Assembly (NCBI RefSeq): GCF_018502625.1
Contig: NZ_CP075566.1
Location: 4,388,001-4,452,000 of the forward strand
DNA length: 64,000 bases
DNA from: Pseudomonas hormoni
GTDB taxonomy: Bacteria; Pseudomonadota; Gammaproteobacteria; Pseudomonadales; Pseudomonadaceae
Reading direction: 5' to 3'
The notes below the pieces were generated by a model. That model was not told the DNA's origin. It saw nothing but the letters and a program-made list of their open reading frames with translations, and did not search any database. This document shows positions 27,393 through 35,185 of this stretch, piece by piece (position 1 is the first letter of the stretch; every line of letters starts with the position of its first letter). The position numbers were made by a program, and so were the translations under genes.

Positions 27393-28286
27393 TCAGTCCC
27401 ACGGCACCAGCCATTGCTTCGACGAACGCACTAATTGATCGGTCAGCAACCCCAGCAACTGACCGCCATTGCGCCAATGATGCCAGTACAGCGGCACATC
27501 GATGGGCTTATCTGGCAAAAGCTCGCGCAAAACCCCGCGCTCAAGTTGCTCGCGCACCTGCAACTCAGGCACCAGCCCCCAGCCGAGACCGGCTTCGGTC
27601 AGGCGAATGAAGCCTTCGGATGACGGGCACAAATGGTGTTCGAAACCGCCGTCTACGCCGAGGGACGCGAGGTAACGATGTTGTAGGAAATCGTCCGGGC
27701 CAAAGACCAGCGCCGGGGTTTTCGCCAGCAGGTCAGCGCGCACGCCTTCAGGAAAATGCCGCGCGATGAATGCCGGACTGGCCAGCGCTCGATAACGCAT
27801 GGCACCCAGTAACACGCTGCGTGCGCCGGCGACCGGACGCTCGCTGGCGCAAATGCACGCAGCCACTTCGCCAGCGCGCATGCGTTTGAGGCCAACCGTT
27901 TGGTCTTCAACGACCAGATCCAGCAGCAAGTATTGCTCGGCGCAGAAATCACTGACGGCTGCGGCCCACCACGTGGCGAGGCTGTCGGCATTCAGGGCGA
28001 TGCGCAGACGTTCCGGCAGGCCTTCTTCATCCAGCGCCGGAACCAGGCTTTGCAGGTCCCGTTCCAGCAAGCGCACCTGCTGCACATGGTTGAGCAAACG
28101 TCGGCCGATTTCAGTCGGCGCCGGCGGCGTCATCCGCACCAGCACCGGCTGGCCGACCCGCGCTTCCAACAGTTTGATGCGCTGGGAGATCGCCGATTGT
28201 GACAAGCCGAGTACTTGGGCGGCCCGTTCAAAACCGGCCTGTTCGACCACCGCGGCCAACGCAGAAAGCAATTTATAGTCGAACAT
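27393..28286 (-). CDS. argP: LysR-family regulator ArgP
   Basis: Regulator of 297 residues matching ArgP/IciA/LysG: the start DYKLLSALAAVVEQAGFERAA with helix-turn-helix LGLSQSAISQRIKLLE, and the effector domain with LPERLRIALNADSLATWW. ArgP senses lysine and arginine and activates the amino-acid exporter gene. Here the divergent two-gene unit encodes an ACT-domain protein and a LysE-type exporter, as expected for its target. AGGAAAAC precedes the ATG. Confidence 0.9.
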   Translation of the reverse strand: MFDYKLLSALAAVVEQAGFERAAQVLGLSQSAISQRIKLLEARVGQPVLVRMTPPAPTEIGRRLLNHVQQVRLLERDLQSLVPALDEEGLPERLRIALNADSLATWWAAAVSDFCAEQYLLLDLVVEDQTVGLKRMRAGEVAACICASERPVAGARSVLLGAMRYRALASPAFIARHFPEGVRADLLAKTPALVFGPDDFLQHRYLASLGVDGGFEHHLCPSSEGFIRLTEAGLGWGLVPELQVREQLERGVLRELLPDKPIDVPLYWHHWRNGGQLLGLLTDQLVRSSKQWLVPWD

Positions 28287-28382
28287 CAGTTTTCCTAATG
28301 AGCGATCAGCATGATTGGTTTTTCTTATACCGCTTGTGGACGGAGAATGGCCAGCAAGAACTCTTGAACAAGGAACATCGAC

Positions 28383-28784
28383 ATGGCTGGCGAAACTTCA
28401 TTGGCAACGCTTCTACGAAGCATGAGCCCGCAACTCAACGCCGGCGAGTATGTGTTCTGCACGTTGCGCGACGGCCAATTGCCGCCGGGTCTTGAGATCG
28501 TAGGCAGTTTTCGCGAGCAGGAAGGCCTGACGGTGATTCTGGAACGTTCCCACGCTGAACGAGCAGGTTTCAGCTTCGACTACGTTGCCGCCTGGATCAC
28601 GCTGAATGTGCATTCGGCGCTGGAAGCCGTCGGCCTGACCGCCGCCTTCGCCACGGCATTGGGTCAGGCCGGCATCAGCTGCAACGTCATCGCCGGTTAT
28701 TACCACGACCATTTATTCGTCGGCCAGACCGATGCCGAACGCGCCCTGCAAGTGCTGCGGGATCTGGCAGCGAACGCGGAGTAA
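28383..28784 (+). CDS. ACT-domain protein (COG3602 type)
   Basis: Small cytoplasmic protein of 133 residues with two ACT-like units. The first part includes LNAGEYVFCTLRDG and GLTVILERSHAE; the second has WITLNVHSALEAVGLTAAFATALGQAGISCNVIAGYYHDHLFV, the classic ACT beta-alpha-beta-beta pattern. ACT domains bind amino acids. It lies between argP and the exporter gene, 6 bp before the latter, so it is probably co-transcribed and may sense the exported amino acid. AAGGAA lies 7 nt before the ATG. Confidence 0.84.
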   Translation: MAGETSLATLLRSMSPQLNAGEYVFCTLRDGQLPPGLEIVGSFREQEGLTVILERSHAERAGFSFDYVAAWITLNVHSALEAVGLTAAFATALGQAGISCNVIAGYYHDHLFVGQTDAERALQVLRDLAANAE

Positions 28785-28790
28785 AAACCT

Positions 28791-29390
28791 ATGTGGCAAA
28801 GCTATGTAAACGGCCTGTTGGTGGCCGCGGGGCTGATCATGGCGATCGGCACTCAGAACGCGTTTGTGCTGGCCCAGAGCCTGCGGCGGGAACATCACCT
28901 GCCGGTGGCGGCGCTCTGCGTGACCTGCGATGCGTTGCTGGTGGCTGCCGGCGTGTTCGGTCTGGCAACCGTGCTGGCGCAAAATCCGACATTGCTGGCC
29001 ATTGCCCGTTGGGGTGGTGCGGCGTTTTTGCTGTGGTATGGCAGCCAGGCGCTGCGTCGAGCCTGTTCGAAGCAAAGCCTGCAACAGGGTGAAAACCAGA
29101 CGGTACGGTCACTGCGCGCGGTGATGCTCAGCGCTTTGGCGGTGACATTGCTCAACCCGCACGTTTATCTGGATACGGTGTTGCTGATCGGCTCCCTCGG
29201 TGCCCAACAAACCGAGCCTGGTGCTTATGTCGTGGGCGCGGCCAGTGCGTCTTTGCTGTGGTTTTTCACCCTGGCGCTGGGCGCCGCATGGCTGGCGCCG
29301 TGGCTGGCTCGGCCAAGTACCTGGCGAATCCTTGATCTGTTGGTGGCAATCATGATGTTTACAGTCGCGTTTCAATTAGTCGTCTCCTGA
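28791..29390 (+). CDS. argO: LysE/ArgO-family amino-acid exporter
   Basis: Inner-membrane exporter of 199 residues with about six helices. The LysE signature is clear: [22 protein letters not shown] near the start, the [12 protein letters not shown] helix and the [17 protein letters not shown] motif in the second half. It exports basic amino acids (arginine or lysine). The divergent ArgP regulator fixes the pairing. GGAG overlaps the end of the ACT-domain gene, so translation is probably coupled. Confidence 0.87.
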   Translation: MWQSYVNGLLVAAGLIMAIGTQNAFVLAQSLRREHHLPVAALCVTCDALLVAAGVFGLATVLAQNPTLLAIARWGGAAFLLWYGSQALRRACSKQSLQQGENQTVRSLRAVMLSALAVTLLNPHVYLDTVLLIGSLGAQQTEPGAYVVGAASASLLWFFTLALGAAWLAPWLARPSTWRILDLLVAIMMFTVAFQLVVS

Positions 29391-29566
29391 TTATTCCAAA
29401 AGGCTCTGGAACCTCTATTCCACACAGTTGTTGCGTGGTTATGCCGCACCCCCGGTGCTATGATCCGGTTCGATGCGCCGCAAAGAGTACAAACTCCCCG
29501 GCGCTTGTCTGGCCGCCCGTGATCGGCCTTGCGACCACCGCAACTGACCTGATTAGGAGAATCATC

Positions 29567-30163
29567 ATGGCTTTCGAATTGCCGCCGCTGCCTTACGCAC
29601 ACGATGCCCTGCAGCCGCACATTTCCAAGGAAACCCTGGAATACCACCACGACAAGCACCACAACACCTACGTCGTGAACCTGAACAACCTGGTGCCAGG
29701 CACCGAGTTCGAAGGCAAGACACTGGAAGAGATCGTCAAATCTTCCTCGGGCGGTATCTTCAACAACGCCGCTCAAGTCTGGAACCACACTTTCTACTGG
29801 AACTGCCTGGCGCCAAACGCCGGCGGTCAACCAACCGGCAAACTGGCTGAAGCGATCAATGCTTCCTTCGGTTCGTTCGACAAGTTCAAAGAAGAATTCA
29901 GCAAAACCTCCATCGGCACCTTCGGTTCCGGTTGGGGCTGGCTGGTGAAAAAGGCTGACGGTTCCCTGGCCCTGGCCAGCACCATCGGCGCCGGCAACCC
30001 GCTGACCAGCGGCGACACCCCGCTGCTGACCTGCGACGTCTGGGAACACGCTTACTACATCGACTACCGCAACCTGCGTCCGAAGTACGTAGAAGCGTTC
30101 TGGAACCTGGTCAACTGGAAATTCGTGGCTGAGCAGTTCGAAGGCAAAACCTTCACCGCTTAA
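29567..30163 (+). CDS. sodB: iron superoxide dismutase
   Basis: Cytoplasmic Fe-SOD of 198 residues, the normal size. Metal ligands are His27 ([10 protein letters not shown]), His74 (WNHTFYW), Asp157 and His161 ([13 protein letters not shown]). The glutamine of [11 protein letters not shown] and the alanine/glycine pattern around GWGWLV favour iron over manganese. ATG 29567 has TAGGAGA 8 nt upstream. A strong terminator follows. Regulation by iron through Fur and small RNAs is usual in the genus but no site is clear here. Confidence 0.97.
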   Translation: MAFELPPLPYAHDALQPHISKETLEYHHDKHHNTYVVNLNNLVPGTEFEGKTLEEIVKSSSGGIFNNAAQVWNHTFYWNCLAPNAGGQPTGKLAEAINASFGSFDKFKEEFSKTSIGTFGSGWGWLVKKADGSLALASTIGAGNPLTSGDTPLLTCDVWEHAYYIDYRNLRPKYVEAFWNLVNWKFVAEQFEGKTFTA

Positions 30164-30177
30164 GCTCGACGCCAGAT

Positions 30178-30206
30178 AAAAAACCCGGCTTTTGCCGGGT
30201 TTTTTT
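30178..30206 (+). terminator. terminator after sodB
   Basis: AAACCCGGC-TTTT-GCCGGGTTT stem with a long T run, 14 bp after the sodB stop. Confidence 0.95.
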
Positions 30207-30254
30207 ATGGGTTCTAGAAACCCTACAGAATTCGAGTACAACCGAAGAATATCT

Positions 30255-30820
30255 GTCGGCAGTCAGGCCGCCATCGCTGGCAGGCCAGCTCCCACAGGAT
30301 CCAAGGGTATCAGCAAAAAAACGGTCGGCTGTCAGGCCGCCTTCGCGAGCAAGCTCGGCTCCTACAAGAGCGGATCGGCATACCACCAACCAAACCACGA
30401 GGCCGAGCGTTAGCTCGCCTTGCGCTTTTGATTTTGATCTGCCCGCCCCTTCGGGAGGCCGAGTGGAGGTTCTGCGCAGTGGGCAGCCCGGCATGGATGC
30501 CGGGCTAGCCGCCCCCGGCCATGGATGGCCGATGGCGGCGGGCCCACGGAGCAGGACCGGAGCGAGGGGCCGGACGCTGGGGCAAGACTTTTTGGTTACT
30601 TTTGGCTGGGCCGGCATTCCGGGCGTTTGTCAAAAGTGACTCGCCGTAAGGGCGAAACCGTAAGTGGCCGTTACCGCAGAAATGGATATGTACACCCGAT
30701 ACAAAATGGTCGGCTATCAGGCCGCCATCGCGGGCAAGCCACGCTCCCACAGGGTCAGGGGACATTCACAAAATCGAGTTTGCTGTCAGGCCGCTTTCGC
30801 GAGCAGGCTCGCTCCCACAA
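30255..30820. repeat. four direct copies of a REP unit
   Basis: Copies at 30255-30298, 30323-30366, 30709-30752 and 30781-30820 share the frame CAGGCCGCC...TCGCGAGCAAGC...CTCCCACAGG and all point the same way, unlike the inverted doublets elsewhere in the window. Confidence 0.75.
30385..30690. repeat. GC-rich hairpin-dense intergenic element
   Basis: Perfect or near-perfect stems follow one another: GCCCGGCAT-GG-ATGCCGGGC (30484-30503), GGCCAT-GG-ATGGCC (about 30517-30530), CGCCC-TTCG-GGAGG near 30445 and TCGCC-GTAA-GGGCGA near 30641. A longer pairing is possible between TACTTTTG (about 30597) and CAAAAGTG (about 30632). I recall very similar sequence at many intergenic sites in Pseudomonas, where it gives rise to spurious proline-rich ORFs. 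Function unknown. Confidence 0.6.
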
Positions 30821-31121
30821 TTGAACGGTGTACGTCCGCAGAAACCAGGCCGATTTCCCACAATGAAACCAGCCTTCACCCCCTTGCCCCACCGCCATAG
30901 CCGTCTAACATCAACCCAATGGAAAATATCTCCACCCTCCCCTCAAGTTGAAGGACTCGACTACCGACACAGTACAAATAGGGCAAATACTCCAGGCAAC
31001 AGCATTTCGGCCAACCCACAGGCAAATTCCCCTGTGTTTGATTGTCCCTTTGACTGCCATCACGGGATTGCCAATACTCATGGCAACTTGATGCTACCTG
31101 CACGGAACAAGGAATGACTCT

Positions 31122-33173
31122 TTGAAGCTGGAACTCAAGAACAGCTTGTCGGTAAAGTTGCTCCGGGTCGTGCTCCTGTCGGCATTGATCGTCGGCGTGG
31201 TCTTGAGCTGCGCGCAGATCGTTTTCGATGCCTATAAAACACGCCAGGCCGTGGCCAGCGATGCCCAGCGCATCCTCGACATGTTCCGTGACCCCTCGAC
31301 CCAGGCCGTCTACAGCCTGGACCGGGAGATGGGCATGCAGGTGATTGAAGGCCTGTTCCAGGACGACGCTGTGCGCCAGGCCTCCATCGGTCATCCCAAT
31401 GAAGCCATGCTCGCGCAAAAATCCCGTGACTTGCAGCAATCCAGCAGTCGCTGGCTGACCGACCTGATCCTGGGCAAGGAACGCACCTTCACCACTCAAC
31501 TGGTGGGTCGCGGTCCATACAGCGAGTATTACGGCGACCTGAGCATCACCCTCGACACCGCCACCTACGGGCAAGGATTTATCGTCAGTTCGGTGATCAT
31601 CTTCATTTCCGGCGTATTGCGGGCCCTCGCCATGGGGCTGGTGCTGTATCTGGTCTATCACTGGCTGCTGACCAAACCGTTGTCGCGGATCATTGAGCAC
31701 CTCACCGAAATCAACCCGGACCGCCCGAGCGAGCACAAGATTCCGCAGCTCAGGGGCCACGAAAAAAACGAATTGGGCATCTGGATCAACACCGCCAACC
31801 AGTTGCTCGAATCCATCGAACGCAATACGCACCTGCGCCACGAAGCGGAAAACAGCCTGCTGCGCATGGCCCAGTACGACTTCCTCACCGGTCTGCCGAA
31901 CCGCCAGCAATTGCAGCAACAACTGGACAAGATTCTCGTCGACGCTGGCAAGTTGCAACGACGGGTCGCGGTGCTATGTGTCGGCCTCGATGACTTCAAG
32001 GGCATCAACGAACAATTTAGCTATCAGACCGGCGACCAGTTGCTGCTGGCCCTGGCCGATCGCCTGCGCGCCCACAGTGGTCGCCTCGGTGCCCTCGCCC
32101 GTCTTGGCGGCGACCAGTTCGCCCTGGTTCAGGCCGATATCGAACAACCCTACGAAGCGGCCGAACTGGCCCAGAGCATTCTCGATGACCTCGAAGCGGC
32201 GTTCGCCCTCGATCATCAGGAAATTCGCCTGCGCGCCACCATTGGCATCACCCTGTTCCCCGAGGACGGTGACAGCACCGAGAAGTTGCTGCAAAAGGCC
32301 GAGCAGACCATGACCCTGGCCAAGACTCGCTCGCGCAATCGTTACCAGTTCTATATCGCCAGCGTCGACACTGAAATGCGTCGCCGTCGCGAGTTGGAAA
32401 AAGACCTGCGCGACGCCCTGGCCCGCGACCAGTTCTACCTTGTCTACCAACCGCAGATCAGCTACCGCGATCATCGGGTAGTCGGCGTCGAAGCATTGAT
32501 TCGCTGGCAGCATCCCGAGCATGGGCTGGTGCCGCCGGACCTGTTCATCCCGCTGGCCGAGCAGAACGGCACCATCATTGCCATCGGCGAGTGGGTGCTG
32601 GATCAGGCCTGCAAACAATTGCGCGACTGGCATGACCAGGGTTTCACCGACCTGCGCATGGCCGTGAACCTGTCCACCGTCCAACTGCACCACGCCGAAC
32701 TGCCGCGAGTGGTCAACAACCTGCTGCAGATGTACCGCCTGCCACCCCGCAGCCTGGAACTGGAAGTCACCGAAACCGGCCTGATGGAAGATATAAGCAC
32801 CGCCGCCCAGCACCTGCTGAGCCTGCGTCGCTCCGGCGCGCTGATCGCCATCGACGACTTCGGCACCGGATACTCATCGCTCAGTTATCTGAAAAGCCTG
32901 CCGCTGGACAAGATCAAGATCGACAAGAGCTTCGTTCAGGACCTGCTCGATGACGACGACGATGCGACTATCGTTCGGGCCATCATTCAGTTGGGCAAGA
33001 GCCTGGGCATGCAGGTCATTGCCGAAGGCGTGGAAACCATCGAACAAGAGGCCTACATCATCTCTGAAGGCTGCCATGAAGGTCAGGGCTACTTCTACAG
33101 TAAACCGCTGCCGGCGCGAGAACTCGGCGCCTACCTGAAACAGGCCCAGCGCAGTAACGCAGCAATCCTCTGA
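31122..33173 (+). CDS. membrane GGDEF-EAL protein (c-di-GMP phosphodiesterase)
   Basis: Protein of 683 residues. A membrane helix (about 10-32) and a second one (about 150-185) bracket a periplasmic sensor region. A degenerate GGDEF domain follows (about 250-410), where the signature reads GGDQF, then an EAL domain (about 425-680) with EALIRW, NLSTVQL, ELEVTETGLM, DDFGTGYSSLSYL and KIDKSFV intact. Net activity is therefore expected to be c-di-GMP breakdown, with GGDQF perhaps binding GTP. The start is TTG at 31122 with AAGGAA 8 nt upstream; an ATG at 31114 opens only a three-codon frame. Confidence 0.9.
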   Translation: MKLELKNSLSVKLLRVVLLSALIVGVVLSCAQIVFDAYKTRQAVASDAQRILDMFRDPSTQAVYSLDREMGMQVIEGLFQDDAVRQASIGHPNEAMLAQKSRDLQQSSSRWLTDLILGKERTFTTQLVGRGPYSEYYGDLSITLDTATYGQGFIVSSVIIFISGVLRALAMGLVLYLVYHWLLTKPLSRIIEHLTEINPDRPSEHKIPQLRGHEKNELGIWINTANQLLESIERNTHLRHEAENSLLRMAQYDFLTGLPNRQQLQQQLDKILVDAGKLQRRVAVLCVGLDDFKGINEQFSYQTGDQLLLALADRLRAHSGRLGALARLGGDQFALVQADIEQPYEAAELAQSILDDLEAAFALDHQEIRLRATIGITLFPEDGDSTEKLLQKAEQTMTLAKTRSRNRYQFYIASVDTEMRRRRELEKDLRDALARDQFYLVYQPQISYRDHRVVGVEALIRWQHPEHGLVPPDLFIPLAEQNGTIIAIGEWVLDQACKQLRDWHDQGFTDLRMAVNLSTVQLHHAELPRVVNNLLQMYRLPPRSLELEVTETGLMEDISTAAQHLLSLRRSGALIAIDDFGTGYSSLSYLKSLPLDKIKIDKSFVQDLLDDDDDATIVRAIIQLGKSLGMQVIAEGVETIEQEAYIISEGCHEGQGYFYSKPLPARELGAYLKQAQRSNAAIL

Positions 33174-33175
33174 AT

Positions 33176-33310
33176 CTGTGGCGAGGGAGCTTGCTCCCGC
33201 TGGGTGGCGAAGCCGCCCCAAACCCTGCACCCACGGTTCTGACAGAAAAACCCAGTCGATCTGATTGCGACTGCTGCGCAGTCGAGCGGGAGCAAGCTCC
33301 CTCGCCACAA
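33176..33310. repeat. REP doublet (TGTGGCGAGGGAGC family)
   Basis: Forward unit at 33178-33204 and reverse unit at 33284-33309, between the GGDEF-EAL gene and the imelysin cluster. Confidence 0.87.
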
Positions 33311-33367
33311 GGTTGCGCCAGCCAACCATCGTGTGAATAAGAAATATTTCCAGCTACAACCCTTTAC

Positions 33368-33394
33368 ACATAATGCGAAAGATTTGCATTATGT
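33368..33394 (+). promoter_or_regulatory. Fur-box-like perfect inverted repeat before imelysin gene
   Basis: ACATAATGC and GCATTATGT are perfect 9-bp arms around GAAAGATTT. The core 33372-33390 (AATGCGAAAGATTTGCATT) is a 9-1-9 dyad similar to a Fur box. It lies 57 bp upstream of the imelysin start, where an iron-responsive operator would be expected. Confidence 0.6.
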
Positions 33395-33450
33395 CGCAGT
33401 TTTGCGCCTTGCTGCGCCATTCCACCCCCTCTCGAAGCAGGATGTTCGCC

Positions 33451-34794
33451 ATGATTCGTATGCCTCTGGCTACCGCCAGTCTGTTGGCCATCGCTATTTC
33501 CCTCGCCGGTTGTGGCGAAGGCAAAGACAAAGCTGCCGCTCCAGCGCCTACTCCAGCCGCTACGACCACAGCCCCGGCTGTGGCGCCTGCTGCCGCCAGT
33601 AAAGTCGATGAAGCCGCTGCCAAAGCCGTTGTCGCACACTATGCCGACATGGTTTTCGCCGTTTACAGCGATGCCGAATCCACTGCGAAGACCCTGCAAA
33701 CCGCCGTCGACGCCTTCCTCGCCAAGCCGAACGCCGACACCCTGAAAGCCGCCAAGGCGGCCTGGATCGCTGCTCGCGTTCCTTACCTGCAGAGCGAAGT
33801 GTTCCGCTTCGGCAACACGATCATCGACGACTGGGAAGGTCAGGTGAACGCCTGGCCACTGGACGAAGGCCTGATCGACTACGTCGACAAATCCTACGAG
33901 CACGCACTGGGTAACCCGGGTGCCACGGCCAACATCATCGCCAACACTCAGGTTCAGGTCGGCGAAGACAAGATCGACGTCAAAGACATCACCCCGGAAA
34001 AACTTGCCAGCCTGAACGAGCTGGGCGGTGCCGAGGCCAACGTTGCCACCGGTTACCACGCCATCGAATTCCTGCTCTGGGGCCAGGACCTGAACGGCAC
34101 CGGCCCTGGCGCCGGCAACCGTCCAGCCTCCGATTACCTGGAAGGCAAAGGCGCCACTGGCGGTCACAACGATCGTCGCCGCGCCTACCTGAAGTCTGTG
34201 ACCCAGCTGCTGGTCAGCGACCTGGAAGAGATGGTCGGTAACTGGAAGCCGAACGTGGCCGACAACTACCGCGCCACCCTGGAAGCGGAACCAGCTGAAT
34301 CCGGCCTGCGCAAAATGCTGTTCGGCATGGGCAGCCTGTCCCTGGGCGAACTGGCGGGCGAGCGCATGAAGGTTTCCCTGGAAGCCAACTCCCCGGAAGA
34401 CGAACACGACTGCTTCAGCGACAACACCCACAACTCGCAGTTCTACGATGCCAAAGGCGTTCGTAACGTGTACCTGGGCGAATACACCCGTGTCGACGGC
34501 ACCAAAATGACCGGCGCCAGCCTGTCGTCCCTGGTGGCCAAGGCCGACCCGGCTGCCGACACCGCGCTGAAGGCCGACCTGGCTGCGACCGAAGCCAAGA
34601 TGCAGGTCATCGTCGATCACGCGAACAAGGGTGAGCACTACGACCAGCTGATCGCCGCCGGCAACACTGCCGGCAACCAGATCGTCCGTGATGCTATCGC
34701 TTCCCTGGTCAAACAGACCGGTTCGATCGAAGCCGCCGCTGGCAAACTGGGCATCAGCGACCTGAACCCGGACAACGCTGATCACGAGTTCTGA
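33451..34794 (+). CDS. imelysin-family lipoprotein (IrpA/IcmP-like)
   Basis: Outer- or inner-membrane-anchored periplasmic lipoprotein of 447 residues. The lipobox is LAGC at about residue 20-23, followed by an Ala/Pro/Thr linker. The imelysin domain (peptidase M75 fold, about 60-440) shows the GxHxxE motif in GYHAIEFLLWGQ. Members are iron-regulated and linked to iron uptake; protease activity is reported for some and doubted for others. The ATG at 33451 has AGGA 8 nt upstream and gives a clean signal peptide. It heads a cluster like PA4370-PA4373. Confidence 0.9.
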   Translation: MIRMPLATASLLAIAISLAGCGEGKDKAAAPAPTPAATTTAPAVAPAAASKVDEAAAKAVVAHYADMVFAVYSDAESTAKTLQTAVDAFLAKPNADTLKAAKAAWIAARVPYLQSEVFRFGNTIIDDWEGQVNAWPLDEGLIDYVDKSYEHALGNPGATANIIANTQVQVGEDKIDVKDITPEKLASLNELGGAEANVATGYHAIEFLLWGQDLNGTGPGAGNRPASDYLEGKGATGGHNDRRRAYLKSVTQLLVSDLEEMVGNWKPNVADNYRATLEAEPAESGLRKMLFGMGSLSLGELAGERMKVSLEANSPEDEHDCFSDNTHNSQFYDAKGVRNVYLGEYTRVDGTKMTGASLSSLVAKADPAADTALKADLAATEAKMQVIVDHANKGEHYDQLIAAGNTAGNQIVRDAIASLVKQTGSIEAAAGKLGISDLNPDNADHEF

Positions 34795-34814
34795 TCAACG
34801 CTGGCTGAGTGACT

Positions 34815-34846
34815 GAAGAGGCGACCTGCGGGTCGCCTTTTTTATG
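34815..34846 (+). terminator. terminator after first imelysin gene
   Basis: AGGCGACC-TGCG-GGTCGCCT with a following T run, about 20 bp after the stop. The next genes of the cluster therefore need read-through or their own promoter. Confidence 0.9.
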
Positions 34847-34862
34847 CCTACCACACACCGCC

Positions 34863-35067
34863 TTTGTAGGAGCAAGGCTTGCCCGCGATGAGGCCGTGTC
34901 AGCCAACATAGATGCTGAATGCAAGACCGCTATCGCGAGCAAGCTCGGCTCCTACAGGGACTTGCGCTGAACCTGTAGGAGCGGGGCTTGCCCGCGAAGG
35001 CGACGTCACATTCAACGATAGTGGTGACTGATACACCGCTTTCGCGAGCAAGCTTTGCTCCTACAGG
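34863..35067. repeat. two REP doublets in tandem
   Basis: One doublet at 34863-34957 and a second at 34971-35067, both of the GTAGGAGC(A/G)AGGCTTGC family, separated by only about 13 bp. They lie between the first imelysin gene and the di-haem gene. Confidence 0.82.
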
Positions 35068-35109
35068 TGATCGCGGTTTGCGGGAAACCCTGCCCCACAT
35101 CAACCAAAC

Positions 35110-35127
35110 GATAATTCCTCTTATTCA
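35110..35127 (+). promoter_or_regulatory. possible weak Fur-type site
   Basis: GATAATTCCTCTTATTC has an AT-rich dyad character reminiscent of a Fur box and lies about 60 bp upstream of the di-haem gene. The match is partial, so this is tentative. Confidence 0.3.
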
Positions 35128-35185
35128 ATCCCCACTGCCCTGTTAGACTTTGCGCCCTTGTTTTGCTCGTCTTGCAGGATGTCTG

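Larger units (their letters stand above)
30207..31121. other. 915-bp gene-free block of repeats and a structured GC-rich element
   Basis: No supported gene lies here. It holds four same-orientation REP copies (30255-30298, 30323-30366, 30709-30752, 30781-30820), each led by GTCGGC or a relative and CAGGCCGCC. Between copies 2 and 3 is the hairpin-rich element at 30385-30690. From 30850 to 31110 the sequence is unremarkable and probably contains the promoter of the GGDEF-EAL gene. Confidence 0.7.

Noticed and set aside
30153..30617. A 154-codon minus-strand frame over the hairpin-rich element
   Set aside because: Pro/Arg/Ser-rich translation of a repeated structured sequence, with no ribosome binding site; such frames are common annotation artefacts.
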